Source of the DNA: Chitinophaga eiseniae
Lineage (GTDB): Bacteria; Bacteroidota; Bacteroidia; Chitinophagales; Chitinophagaceae
Assembly: GCF_012641265.1 (NCBI RefSeq)
Contig: NZ_JABAHZ010000005.1
Span: 1 to 64,000, forward strand
Reading direction: 5' to 3'
DNA: 64,000 bases
Position numbers and translations under genes: made by a program. Shown piece by piece: positions 49,227 to 58,651 of the stretch. How positions within the stretch are numbered: position 1 is the stretch's first letter; the number at the start of each line of letters is the position of its first letter. The notes under the pieces were generated by a model, which saw only the letters and a program-made list of their open reading frames with translations, had not been told where the DNA came from and ran no database searches.

Positions 49227-50314
49227 CCCGAAAATTTATTATTCCAACAATCCTGGTAAAATGCAAGGGTTTCCTTTACGGTTCGCTCCCAGCTAAACTG
49301 CTTTACCTGCTGCCATCCACGCTGGATATATTGTTGTCGTACAGCTTGATCTTCCAGCCATCTTATCCCTGTGACAAAGGCTTCGGCATCGGGCCTATCG
49401 GCCAGCCAGCCGGCAGCTCCTACCACTTCCGGTATGGAAGCCGCATGGGTACTTACCACCGGGCAACCCGCTTTCATGGCTTCTCCCAGGGGAAATCCAA
49501 ATCCCTCATATACCGAGGGATAGAGAAAGCAAAACGCGTGGTTATACAACTCGTTTAACTGCACCGTGCTAACAACCGGGAACAAGTGGTAATGACCCGG
49601 CAGCTGATCTTCCAGCAGCAGCAGCTCTTCTTCGCTCCAGGGTCCACCGCCTGCTGCCACTAGATTATAAGCGGGCAACAGGGCTGCTACAGCGTCAACG
49701 GCTACACTGAAATTCTTATATCCCTTCCTGGCGCCCACATATAAAATATAAGGAGCCCGCAGCGCTGCGGGCGGAGATATTGTTTTATCAAGTGGATAAA
49801 AGTCATCTGCAATACCATGATAAATAACTTTCAGTTTTGCCGGATCGGTGGCCGGATAGAAATGCAACAACTCTTGTTTCGTACTTTCCGAAATACAAAT
49901 AATACCATCTGCTTTTTTTATACCATATGCTTTCTGCCAGGTATTAGCCAGGCGCCGGGGAAAACGGCTGGCCAGCTTCCGTTCGTGCGCAAAGTCATGT
50001 ACCGTAAGCATATTCACAATATCTTTCTGGGGAGATACCCGCAAATACCCTCCATGAAATACCGCCATTGGCGGCAGCTTACACTGCAATGGCAAATAGC
50101 GCAGGTAGCGGGCGGGCAGCCGGCTTTCCCTGATACAGCGATAAGGCCGGTAGTCAATCTGTTGCTCAAACAGGTTGTCCTGCGCTGTACCTGCATTTAG
50201 AAAACTGACAGGCAAACCACTGTCGCAAATACCGCGTAACAACTCGTACCAGTAAACGGATACGCCGCCCGCCTGCTGGATAGTGAATACGATATTGTCG
50301 AGAAATATATTCAT
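49223..50314 (-). CDS. GT4 family glycosyltransferase
   Basis: A 363-residue retaining GT-B enzyme of the GT4 (mannosyltransferase B-like) type. It starts FLDNIVFTIQQAGGVSVYWYELL, has GGYLRVSPQKDIVNMLTVHDF, YILYVGARKGYKNF at the domain switch, and the nucleotide-sugar motif FLYPSVYEGFGFPLGEAMKAGCPVV (E-x7-E type, landmark). It adds a hexose to the repeat unit in the cytoplasm. It lies 8 bp after the Wzy-like gene and overlaps FkbM 2 by 4 bp. Confidence 0.93.
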   Translation of the reverse strand: MNIFLDNIVFTIQQAGGVSVYWYELLRGICDSGLPVSFLNAGTAQDNLFEQQIDYRPYRCIRESRLPARYLRYLPLQCKLPPMAVFHGGYLRVSPQKDIVNMLTVHDFAHERKLASRFPRRLANTWQKAYGIKKADGIICISESTKQELLHFYPATDPAKLKVIYHGIADDFYPLDKTISPPAALRAPYILYVGARKGYKNFSVAVDAVAALLPAYNLVAAGGGPWSEEELLLLEDQLPGHYHLFPVVSTVQLNELYNHAFCFLYPSVYEGFGFPLGEAMKAGCPVVSTHAASIPEVVGAAGWLADRPDAEAFVTGIRWLEDQAVRQQYIQRGWQQVKQFSWERTVKETLAFYQDCWNNKFSG

Positions 50315-50322
50315 CCGGATCG

Positions 50323-51768
50323 TTATCTTTTTGTAGTTTGAATCAATCTTTCTCCGCCAACAAATTCCGCCTCCGTTCCAGGCCCGTAGGCCGTTAACAT
50401 GGCCGTTATCACCAGGAACAAGTCGATCTGGCTAAAGAAAAAACAGGTGGCCACATAGGCCAGGTAGTTCCGGTTGAATCGCGAAATATCCCCGCTGGCC
50501 CTGGTCAGCATAAAGAAAAAGAATAGCAACGACACACCTCCAAATTCAGCCAGGATATAAAACCATCGCATATTGAGATTTTGTCCGCCAATACCTGCCA
50601 GGTGATTGGCATAACTCATCTGACCGAAAAAATATTGACTGGGAATAAAAGTGCTGTTGCCACCGCCGTAACCCGTCCACAACAAATACGGTTCATCTCT
50701 CAGAAAATCTACCACCGGCAACTCCATATCCCGCTGCAGGGGCAGCCCTAATATGATGTTATCCTTCTGCCAGTATTCATTATCATACCGGTAAGCTGAT
50801 CTTTCAAAGATGAATTTGTACACCGGCTGATTTTTATTCTCCACATAATGCTGTAACAGGTAGTCTTTAAATTGCGCCACCAGCAAGAAAATGCCAATGA
50901 TAAGGCCCAACGTTCCCAGTACTTTCGCCCTTACCGGGTAAACTTTCCCCCATACGAAAAATACAATACCTCCTGCCAGCAAATTGATCCAGAAGGTTTG
51001 TGAAGAAGTGATCACGCCCATCGCAAAAGCCAGGAAAGCAGCCCTGTATTGCCGGTCTCTCAGAAAGATGGGGATAGACAAAGACAAGAATGCACTAAAT
51101 GTTTTTGGTTCGGAAAACAACGCCTGCGGGCGGATACCCAGTGGGCCATTAATTCCTTCCACCAGGTAGCGGTGCTGTAGTCCCAGTAATTCTCCCAGCT
51201 CCACATTCCTGAATACCATATGCACCACTAGCTGCACGCCACCGATAATGCAGGAAATGATGGAGATGCGCTTCATGGTTTCCGTAAACTGCTCAAAGGA
51301 ATACTGATCGCGCTCCTGTACAATCTTAGCGCCAATAGCAAATAGCGGCAGGTACGTTTTTACATAGAAGTAAAGCGGCCGGAGGTAAAATGTGGCCGCA
51401 CTATTATTGGGGTAAAAAAATGGATCCTTATACAACTGCGTAGTTAGTATCACGGCTATGTGCGACAGCAAGGGCAATATCAACAGGATGAAATACTCCT
51501 TCCGGATGTATAACTTCCCGGTAAATAAACGGTGGGCCTGGTCTACCAATATAAATATGCTGACAAAAAACGTGGCCGTAAAAGTAGGCCCGATGACTAA
51601 CATGGTATAGGCCTCTGTTGCGAAAGCATACAACAGCATATCAACGATACCGATACGTTGTCTGTAATAGCTATACAACAAGATGCCTGTTACTACCAGG
51701 GGCATGGCCTCCCGGAAGCATTCTACGAACAAACTACTGCTTTGAAGGCCGCTATATCCCGCTTCCAT
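50323..51768 (-). CDS. Wzy-like polysaccharide polymerase
   Basis: A 481-residue protein with 10-12 predicted membrane helices (AMPLVVTGILLYSYYR, MLVIGPTFTATFFVSIFIL, a late FYILAEFGGVSLLFFFFML) and a long periplasmic loop near residues 325-400 (YRYDNEYWQKDNIILGLP). The region PQALFSEPKTFSAFLSLS resembles the Pro/Glu-rich element of O-antigen polymerases. No other candidate polymerase is in the cluster. The role, polymerising flipped repeat units in the periplasm, is inferred from topology and context; sequence identity in this family is low. Confidence 0.8.
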   Translation of the reverse strand: MEAGYSGLQSSSLFVECFREAMPLVVTGILLYSYYRQRIGIVDMLLYAFATEAYTMLVIGPTFTATFFVSIFILVDQAHRLFTGKLYIRKEYFILLILPLLSHIAVILTTQLYKDPFFYPNNSAATFYLRPLYFYVKTYLPLFAIGAKIVQERDQYSFEQFTETMKRISIISCIIGGVQLVVHMVFRNVELGELLGLQHRYLVEGINGPLGIRPQALFSEPKTFSAFLSLSIPIFLRDRQYRAAFLAFAMGVITSSQTFWINLLAGGIVFFVWGKVYPVRAKVLGTLGLIIGIFLLVAQFKDYLLQHYVENKNQPVYKFIFERSAYRYDNEYWQKDNIILGLPLQRDMELPVVDFLRDEPYLLWTGYGGGNSTFIPSQYFFGQMSYANHLAGIGGQNLNMRWFYILAEFGGVSLLFFFFMLTRASGDISRFNRNYLAYVATCFFFSQIDLFLVITAMLTAYGPGTEAEFVGGERLIQTTKR

Positions 51769-51785
51769 TCAATTTATTTTTATTT

Positions 51786-52700
51786 TTATAACATCGCTAT
51801 CCGTTTCAATAGCCTATATAACAAGGCATTCTTCTTCACAAAATATTTGATACGGCTATACACCGGGTTGGGAGAGAATAACGTCCGGGCCGCATATGCA
51901 TCGGCTTCGGCAGCGATTTCCCTTTTCTCCGGGTGAATAATTTCCGCAATGGCGCCATATACGATACCCCGGTACCAGCGTGGCGGATAAAAGGTATGCG
52001 TAGCATCCTTACCATAGCCAATATTCCTTACCAGGCAGGTGTTGGGAGTAATGGCCCATTTTCGGTTGAACCATACGCACATAAACCACTGTACATCCCA
52101 GGTATCTGTTTTATGGGCACGCACCGCTTCCAGGTCGTGTACTAATCCCGGTGGCAGTTCATTTGTAGCGGCATCCCGGTATCTTTCCAGGGAAAAATCG
52201 TAGTGCTGCCAGGCCCTGCGCCAGGAGGCCCATCCCCAGACGTGACTATACCGGGAAAAATAATAGCTGGCGTTTCCCCGCTGCCGCCCCCCCTGGAAAT
52301 TGCTGCCGTTAATATGCATAATGGTTTCATCGTCCCGGTAATAATGGAGCATCTCCGTACAAAAAGAAAAGAAGCTGGGATCTGGAATACAATCGTCTTC
52401 CAGGATGATGCCTGCTTCTACATGCACGAAAAACCAGGTGATGGCGGTGCTTACGCCCTTGCCGCAACCCAGGTTTTCTGCCTGGAACAATGTCTGTAGC
52501 TCACAGGGCCAGTCAATCGCGCGGAGAATAACAGCTCTTGTTTCCTCGCATAAAGCTGCCTCCCCGGGAACGTGCGGCCGGGGGCCATCCGCTGCCACAA
52601 ATATTCTTGCAGGTTGCTGCCGGCGAATTTCAGCCAGCACCTGCAACGTTTGTGTTGGGCGGTTAAAAGCCAGCAATAAAACAGGCGTTGTCAACATCAT
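51786..52700 (-). CDS. GT-A glycosyltransferase (GNT-I-like)
   Basis: A 304-residue GT-A fold protein. It begins TTPVLLLAFNRPTQTLQVLAEI, has VAADGPR (nucleotide binding), NLGCGKGVSTAITWFF, and the metal-binding ILEDDCIPDPSFFSF. HVWGWASWRRAW follows, typical of GNT-I-like nucleotide-diphospho-sugar transferases found in EPS clusters. It adds a sugar of unknown identity. It overlaps the methyltransferase gene upstream by 4 bp and precedes wzy by 17 bp. Confidence 0.88.
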   Translation of the reverse strand: MMLTTPVLLLAFNRPTQTLQVLAEIRRQQPARIFVAADGPRPHVPGEAALCEETRAVILRAIDWPCELQTLFQAENLGCGKGVSTAITWFFVHVEAGIILEDDCIPDPSFFSFCTEMLHYYRDDETIMHINGSNFQGGRQRGNASYYFSRYSHVWGWASWRRAWQHYDFSLERYRDAATNELPPGLVHDLEAVRAHKTDTWDVQWFMCVWFNRKWAITPNTCLVRNIGYGKDATHTFYPPRWYRGIVYGAIAEIIHPEKREIAAEADAYAARTLFSPNPVYSRIKYFVKKNALLYRLLKRIAML

Positions 52701-53344
52701 TTCGTAGCCTCCAATGCTACTGCGTTTTCAAATCGGATGGCGTCTTCCACACGTTCAAACATCCGGTCTTTACAATCATTGAATGCGCAGGCCCGGATAT
52801 GCTGAAATCCGGCCCGCTGCAGCTCCCCACTCAGTGACAGGTGATCCCACATATATAAATGTTCTTTGTTACCATATGCTATCTGGATGAACCGCTTTAC
52901 GCCCCGCGGCCGCTCCAGCATGCCCAGTAAGGTAGCTTCCATAAACCTGACATTGGCTGCCTGGTCCTGCTCATGCAAATGCGCGATATAATCTTTTGCC
53001 GCGCTTTCCAGGTCCGGCACCACACAGCGGAAATAGCCGCCAGGCTTTAGTAGCCGGTAGGTATTATGCAATGCCTTACGGCAGTCGTGGTACGATAAAT
53101 GTTCCAGCACATGGCTGCAGTAAATACCATCGCAGGAGTTATCCGCGATACCTGGCAATCCTTTAATGATATCGCCGTGGAGAATACTGCGATCAAAAGC
53201 CACATGCATCTTCTTTCTCAGCAGGTTGCCCACTAAAGGTAGTTGCTGTAGCCGGAGTGTAGGCGATGCATCAAAATTCATCCATCCGGCAGGCGCCGAA
53301 AATGGTCCACAGCCATATTGTACATATAGTTTACCTGGCGTCAT
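52697..53344 (-). CDS. SAM-dependent methyltransferase (Methyltransf_11-like)
   Basis: A 215-residue methyltransferase of the predicted SAM-dependent type found in polysaccharide clusters. It begins LYVQYGCGPFSAPAGWMNFDASP (degenerate motif I) and has GIADNSCDGIYCSHVLEHL, then LLKPGGYFRCVVPDLES, and a late helix NCKDRMFERV preceded by HIRACAF. It probably methylates a sugar or a nucleotide-sugar intermediate. It overlaps the neighbouring genes (14 bp with FkbM 3, 4 bp with the GT-A gene), so all are coupled. Confidence 0.88.
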   Translation of the reverse strand: MTPGKLYVQYGCGPFSAPAGWMNFDASPTLRLQQLPLVGNLLRKKMHVAFDRSILHGDIIKGLPGIADNSCDGIYCSHVLEHLSYHDCRKALHNTYRLLKPGGYFRCVVPDLESAAKDYIAHLHEQDQAANVRFMEATLLGMLERPRGVKRFIQIAYGNKEHLYMWDHLSLSGELQRAGFQHIRACAFNDCKDRMFERVEDAIRFENAVALEATK

Positions 53345-54038
53345 CGTGATGGGTCATATTTCTGAAAAAATAAGTGTAGTAGGTTTTCGCAAAAAGGCAG
53401 TAGCCCTGCTGCTGCATAAAATTGTATAACTCGCTTGCATCCATCCGCTCCAGTTCAAAGGGCTGCGATTCTACCAATACATACGCCGGACGGTATTTGT
53501 GCCAATTGTTCGACCGGAGTACCTCCATGTCCAGCCCTTCGGCGTCTATGGTCAGGAAATCAATGGACTGCCCTGCCTGCAGGTATTCGTCGAGGATGAC
53601 CGACAGCGGCCAGGTATCTATCTTCACCTTTTCTATTACTTTATATTGTGCTTCCTGGGTATACTCAGCTACCTTGTCAGCGGAGAAGGTATTGAGCGCC
53701 GGCTCATTGAAGATGGAATAAGTAAGCTGCTGCTTTTGCAATGATACCCCCATTTCCAGGTTGATATCTTCCGGCCGGTACCGGTTAAACAACGCCTGGG
53801 TGCCAGGCATCGGATCAATGTTAATTCCTCTCCATTTCATCTGGTAAAAAAGATAGGTATTGGAAAAACGGAAAGGATGATGCGCACCTACGTCTACATA
53901 AGTTCCTTTTTCTTTTCCGTGAAATATCCGCTTCAGGATCAGGTCTTCCCCTTCCGAACTATAGGCAGGAACACGGTACCTGAGCTGCGGCGCCCAGGCC
54001 GACAACCATCTCTTGACCATATTTTTTAACCTACTCAT
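53331..54038 (-). CDS. FkbM family methyltransferase 3
   Basis: A 235-residue FkbM methyltransferase. It starts with GEDLILKRIFHGKEKGTYVDVGAHHPFRFSNTYLFY (landmark), GINIDPMPGT, ILDEYLQAGQSIDFLTIDAEGLDMEVLRSNNW and YVLVESQPF. The TIDAEGLDMEVL motif is the FkbM hallmark. It is a different subtype from the other two in the cluster, so each may act on a different hydroxyl. It overlaps the flippase gene by 8 bp and the downstream methyltransferase by 14 bp. Confidence 0.92.
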   Translation of the reverse strand: MSRLKNMVKRWLSAWAPQLRYRVPAYSSEGEDLILKRIFHGKEKGTYVDVGAHHPFRFSNTYLFYQMKWRGINIDPMPGTQALFNRYRPEDINLEMGVSLQKQQLTYSIFNEPALNTFSADKVAEYTQEAQYKVIEKVKIDTWPLSVILDEYLQAGQSIDFLTIDAEGLDMEVLRSNNWHKYRPAYVLVESQPFELERMDASELYNFMQQQGYCLFAKTYYTYFFRNMTHHDDAR

Positions 54039-55374
54039 GGGGCAACGGATTATTGGAATTAAAAACGCTCAGCTGACGTCTCAACTTGCCCTGTACCTGT
54101 TTCATATCTGCGTATACCCGTAACGGGTATACCATCCTTTGTGTGAGTATCCAGGCCTGCCCGGTCTTATCCATGCATACCATGGCCACAAACACACTGG
54201 AGTAAGCCACCACGGTGGCAATAGCGGCGCCGGCGCCTCCCATAGAAGGTATCAGCAACCCGTTAATCGCCACATTTACCAATAAGCCGGTGATGTTACC
54301 GTAGAGATATACGTTGTATTTGCCCGCTACAAACAGGTACTGCGTTATTACCGACAACAGGAACACGGGGATACAAGCCCAGATATGAATCATCAGGATA
54401 ACTGCGGCAAATTCATACGCAGCACCATACAGTATCCGGATCATCGCCGGGGTAGCCACCGATACTACCACCGCAATACACAAACCAGCCCAGCAGGATA
54501 AACGCAACCATCTTTCCAGGGTAAGCAGGTAGGCGGCAGTATCGTCTTTCTTTTGTTGGATCAGTCCTGGCAACATGGCAGTTCCCATCACCGCCGGCAA
54601 CGCATACCAGAGCTCCGAAATCCGGATCGCCACCACATAATTCCCCAACTGGTCCGGGTTACTCCACCAGTCGAGTAATACCAGGTCCAGCTTCACAAAC
54701 AATACCACCACCAGGTTGGAAAATATCAGGGGCCAGCTCTTGTGGAGCAGGCGACCGGCCATCGCCATATCAATATGCTGCAGTTGTATGGCCGGATACC
54801 TGCGCCCATAGCGAATTAAAATCACCGCATAGGTGGTTACCAGCTCCAGCAGCGTAATCCATAAAAACACGTATAAGCTGGCCTGCAGGTATACCAGCAC
54901 TATCTTGATGAAACAGAAAATAACGAATACGCTCACCCGCGGAACGATCACATTCCTTAACCCGCTTTTTACCTGGTAGAAATAATCCATTACATCGAAG
55001 GACTGGAAGAAAATAGTGAAGGCGGAAAAAACCGTACAATACCCATACACCGGCTGTAAGGGCCTGGAGAAGAAGACCAGCAATATACAGGCAGCCATAC
55101 AGATCAGGGCCGCTACCACGCGCATAAATATAATGGTCGCCACTACCGTTGATTCCTGTCCTTCATGATGAATCAATTCCTGAACGCCCATCCGGTCCAT
55201 ACCCAGCACGGCCAGGTTTCCTACGATTGTTGTTAATGCGATGGCGTAATTCCAGATACCAAACTGCTCCGGACCGAGATGCCGTGCCAGCAATGCCAGC
55301 ACCAGTATTCCCGGGAAAAGCTTACTGACCTTGTCGGCCAGCAGCCAACTGATATTTTCAAAAATATTACGCAA
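54031..55374 (-). CDS. Wzx-type oligosaccharide flippase
   Basis: A 447-residue protein with about 12 membrane helices of the polysaccharide biosynthesis (MOP) superfamily. It begins RNIFENISWLLADKVSKLFPGILVLALLARHLGPEQFGIWNY (landmark pieces) and continues with helices through IPSMGGAGAAIATVVAYSSVF. It flips the undecaprenyl-linked repeat unit to the periplasm. An ATG at 55452 would overlap the kinase gene by 86 bp. I prefer the TTG at 55374, which overlaps the kinase stop by 8 bp and starts right at the conserved N terminus, though the ATG start cannot be excluded. Confidence 0.9.
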   Translation of the reverse strand: MRNIFENISWLLADKVSKLFPGILVLALLARHLGPEQFGIWNYAIALTTIVGNLAVLGMDRMGVQELIHHEGQESTVVATIIFMRVVAALICMAACILLVFFSRPLQPVYGYCTVFSAFTIFFQSFDVMDYFYQVKSGLRNVIVPRVSVFVIFCFIKIVLVYLQASLYVFLWITLLELVTTYAVILIRYGRRYPAIQLQHIDMAMAGRLLHKSWPLIFSNLVVVLFVKLDLVLLDWWSNPDQLGNYVVAIRISELWYALPAVMGTAMLPGLIQQKKDDTAAYLLTLERWLRLSCWAGLCIAVVVSVATPAMIRILYGAAYEFAAVILMIHIWACIPVFLLSVITQYLFVAGKYNVYLYGNITGLLVNVAINGLLIPSMGGAGAAIATVVAYSSVFVAMVCMDKTGQAWILTQRMVYPLRVYADMKQVQGKLRRQLSVFNSNNPLPHE

Positions 55375-57739
55375 GACGTTTGGCTGTTTTTTTAATAATC
55401 GTTGCCCAATTATTTCTCTTGTGCCTGTTTTCCTGGTAAGAATAATGATCATAGTAATAGTAAGGATAGAAGGTATCCTGTTCTATGCCGTTGAAGATGA
55501 TCCCTTTCTTCCGGAAAAATCCTTCCTTCATATTTTCTGCCACCTGCATCAGTTTCGACTTCTGTGTGAAGTTATGCCGCACCACAAAAAGGGTACAGTC
55601 CACATGCGGTGCTATACTCTTGGCATCCGATACAATGCCCACCGGTGAAGTATCTACCACTACGTAATCAAACATATCTTTCAGGGTAGCCAATAACGAT
55701 AACATACGGGTGCCTTCAATCAACTCTATCGGGTTGGGAGGAATAGGTCCGGAAGAAATAAGAAACAAACCATCGGTGCCGGGTACCTTCCGGATAATAT
55801 CGTCCAGGTTCTTTGACCCAACAATGTAATTGGTAATCCCAACCTGGTGGTCCATACCGAGGAACTGCGACAATTTCGGTTTACGCAGATCCAGCTCCAG
55901 CAGTATCACCCGCTTACCACTCACCGTAAGCGCGTTGGCCAGGTGGGCCGATAAAAAAGTTTTCCCTTCCCCGGAAAGGCTGCTGGTGAGCATAACGGTG
56001 GCAGCTCCTTTCTGGTCGGTAAGCAGAAATTTTAAGTTCGTACGCAGGTTAAATATTTGTTCATTGAGGATAGACCGGTTCTGTAATGACAGATCGCGTA
56101 CGCCCTCTGTTTGTTGGTACACTTCCGCTATCACCGGCAATTCGAATACCTGTTCTATTTCCTTCTTGTTCAAAATCCGCGGGTTCAGGAAATACTTAAT
56201 GTACACATACAGGGTGGCCAGCACCAGCCCCAGGGCCAGGAACCCGATATATACCGCCGGCTTCTTGGGCAGAATAGGTTTATCAGGAATAAAAGCGGGA
56301 GCGATTACTTTATTATCTATCACGTTGCTGGCGTAGGTTACAGCCGCTTCTTCTTTCTTTTTCAGGAGGTAGAGATAAAGATTTTCCTTTACACCCTGTT
56401 GCCGTTTAATGTTGATATATTCCCGGGCATAGGTAGGGATGTTGGCAATTTTCCCTTGTATCTCATTCACTTTGGCCTGTGTTTTCTGTTGTACGATACC
56501 GGCACTGCGGCGATACCCGGCAATATAATTACGGATAGTATTGCGGCTGTCGTTGACCTGTGCTTCCAGGTTCTGCATAATGGTGCTGGAAGGTTTCAGG
56601 GATAGCGACAATCGCCGCATTTCTCTTAATCCTTCCTCGTAGCGGTTAATGAGGCCTGTAAGGGTTTGATCTACCGCGCCGGTTACCGGGGCAAAGGGAT
56701 AGTCGCTGGAGGGATTGTTGATATAACGTTCCACCTGGTCGATAACAGAGAGCTGCATATTGGCTTCGCTCAACCGGGAATCGGCTTCCTTTACCTGTTC
56801 CAGTGCCAGTTTGGAGCCGGCATCGATATCGGTAATGCCCCGTTGTACTTTAAATCTTTCCTCTTCTTTTTCCAGCAGCCCCAGCTCTTCTTTCAGGGAA
56901 TCTATCCTGGCGGAGAGGAAGCGGATCGTTTTAGCGCCGGCTTTATTCTTATCATTTAACGTATAGTCGTTGTAGTTGTCGAGCAATGCGTTGAGGAAAT
57001 CGGCGGTTCTTTTGGCCACCGGGTCTTTATAAGTGATGAGCACCACGGTAGCATCGCGGTTTACCAGGGCTGTGCTGATATCGTCCACTACTTTGTAGGC
57101 CATTTCCATGATAGAGTCTACCCGGATGCGCACGGTCCTGTCAGCGGCCATATTCAGGTAGGGTACCAGGCTAATACTAAAAGTATCCTTACCCAGTGCG
57201 AAAGGCTGGTCTGGCTTTACCTGTAGTTGTAACCGCGTTACCGCGTTGCCGGTACCACATTTGGCGCGTATGTTCAGCTGGCCGTTTTCCGGGGTAACGA
57301 GCAGGGAGTAATCTCCTACTGCGGCACTGTCGCTCAGCACATGAATACGCATGGGAGCATTGGGATAGCATTCTTCATCTCTTACACTTCCTTTTATAAA
57401 GTAACGGATGTTGAACTTGTTCATGCTGATCACCCGTTCCAACAGGATGGGCGATTGCAGCACTTCCATTTCATTCTCCATATTTTTATTGTTACTAAAT
57501 AGCGATAGGGATTTCAGCGCATCCATTTCATCACTGCCGGCCCCCTTTTTTTCATCTTTCAGGTAAAGGCGGGCGCTCGACATGTATACCGGTTGTTTAT
57601 ACTTCAGGTATAGGAATGCGGCTGCCGCCGCCACCGATAAAACGATCAGGTACAATGGCCAGTGGAAAACCAGTTTCCGGAACAGATCATCCAGATCGAT
57701 TATCGCGTTTTTGCTATTGGATGCTTTTTGCGGAGACAT
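55367..57739 (-). CDS. Wzc-type polysaccharide co-polymerase and BY-kinase
   Basis: A 790-residue protein. The Wzz domain has its first membrane helix at ~35-50, a long coiled coil (~260-440) and a second helix at ~500-520 (AVYIGFLALGLVLATLYVYI). The kinase domain has Walker A SSLSGEGKTFLSAHL (~590), Walker A' LLELDLRKPKLS and Walker B FDYVVVDTSPVG. The C terminus has a tyrosine cluster (YPYYYYDHYSYQ) that is autophosphorylated. It controls chain length and export with the Wza-like protein. No cognate phosphatase gene is in the window. Confidence 0.96.
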   Translation of the reverse strand: MSPQKASNSKNAIIDLDDLFRKLVFHWPLYLIVLSVAAAAAFLYLKYKQPVYMSSARLYLKDEKKGAGSDEMDALKSLSLFSNNKNMENEMEVLQSPILLERVISMNKFNIRYFIKGSVRDEECYPNAPMRIHVLSDSAAVGDYSLLVTPENGQLNIRAKCGTGNAVTRLQLQVKPDQPFALGKDTFSISLVPYLNMAADRTVRIRVDSIMEMAYKVVDDISTALVNRDATVVLITYKDPVAKRTADFLNALLDNYNDYTLNDKNKAGAKTIRFLSARIDSLKEELGLLEKEEERFKVQRGITDIDAGSKLALEQVKEADSRLSEANMQLSVIDQVERYINNPSSDYPFAPVTGAVDQTLTGLINRYEEGLREMRRLSLSLKPSSTIMQNLEAQVNDSRNTIRNYIAGYRRSAGIVQQKTQAKVNEIQGKIANIPTYAREYINIKRQQGVKENLYLYLLKKKEEAAVTYASNVIDNKVIAPAFIPDKPILPKKPAVYIGFLALGLVLATLYVYIKYFLNPRILNKKEIEQVFELPVIAEVYQQTEGVRDLSLQNRSILNEQIFNLRTNLKFLLTDQKGAATVMLTSSLSGEGKTFLSAHLANALTVSGKRVILLELDLRKPKLSQFLGMDHQVGITNYIVGSKNLDDIIRKVPGTDGLFLISSGPIPPNPIELIEGTRMLSLLATLKDMFDYVVVDTSPVGIVSDAKSIAPHVDCTLFVVRHNFTQKSKLMQVAENMKEGFFRKKGIIFNGIEQDTFYPYYYYDHYSYQENRHKRNNWATIIKKTAKRLA

Positions 57740-57748
57740 ATGCCAGGA

Positions 57749-58510
57749 TCATTTATGAAGTAATACAATGGTGGTTACCAGGGAAATAGCGCTAATGATA
57801 GCCGGCAGTAACACAATCAGCCGGGAGGTAGGCCAGGTACGGCCGGGGCCCGACTTTACATACACTACATCATTATTAGCGAGGTAATAGTAGGGAGAAG
57901 AAAGTGTTTTGCTATCGTTCAGGTTGAGTGTTACATACGTCTTTTCCCCGTTTACTTCCCGGATCACCATCACATCGTTTCGCACGGCGGTGCTGGTCAT
58001 ATCGCCTGCCATCGCGAGGGCGTCGAGAATGGAAGCCCGCTCTGCCCCTATGCGGAATGAACCCGGGCGGGCTACATCGCCCAGTACCGACACTTTGAAA
58101 TTCACCAGCCGGGTAGACACATATACGTTTTGCATCGTTTGGGAAAGTTGTTGCTTCACCTGGTCATTAATCTGTGAAGTGGTTTCATCTTTTACATATA
58201 TTTTTCCGATGACCGGTAAGTTGATATGGCCGCTGCTATCTACCAGGTATCCCTGATCCATCCCATTGCCACCGGGAACAGTTGGATTGGCGGTATTCGG
58301 GTTAAAAATCAGGGAAATATCTTTGTCGAAGGTGGTAATGGTAATTTGTAACACATCGCCTGGTTGTATACGCAGTTGCCGGTATGGTTGCAGGGAATCG
58401 GTTCCGCTACGGGCGGCAATGTCATTGAAATAATTAATCTTCCTGTTAGTAGCGCATCCGGATAGCAGGACGCCTAAAATCAGGATTAAAAAACGGATGA
58501 TGGAACCCAT
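57749..58510 (-). CDS. Wza-type polysaccharide export lipoprotein
   Basis: A 253-residue outer membrane lipoprotein (lipobox LLSGC, Cys ~19). It has the Poly_export domain (YRQLRIQPGDVLQITI and VDSSGHINLPVIGKIYV) and an SLBB domain (VSVLGDVARPGSFRIGAERASILDALAMAGD, landmark). A C-terminal hydrophobic helix (LIVLLPAIISAISLVTTIVLL) may cross the outer membrane. It forms the exit channel for the polymer together with the kinase, 9 bp downstream. It is the first gene of the leftward operon. Confidence 0.95.
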   Translation of the reverse strand: MGSIIRFLILILGVLLSGCATNRKINYFNDIAARSGTDSLQPYRQLRIQPGDVLQITITTFDKDISLIFNPNTANPTVPGGNGMDQGYLVDSSGHINLPVIGKIYVKDETTSQINDQVKQQLSQTMQNVYVSTRLVNFKVSVLGDVARPGSFRIGAERASILDALAMAGDMTSTAVRNDVMVIREVNGEKTYVTLNLNDSKTLSSPYYYLANNDVVYVKSGPGRTWPTSRLIVLLPAIISAISLVTTIVLLHK

Positions 58511-58560
58511 ACAAAGTAATTAAAAATCTGTGCTGATATAAATAAATGGCTTACTGCCTT

Positions 58561-58591
58561 ACGCCAGGAAGGGTACTTTATAACCTGGCGT
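58561..58591. other. Hairpin in the leader of the EPS operon
   Basis: ACGCCAGG and CCTGGCGT form a perfect 8-bp stem with a 15-nt loop, between the acyltransferase stop and the wza start. On the minus strand no T run follows, so it is either a weak terminator or a leader structure of the EPS operon. Confidence 0.4.
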
Positions 58592-58651
58592 GGCATTTTT
58601 GAAAGCAACACTTGGTGCAGCAAACGAATATGTCTATTTAACTACGGTTTT

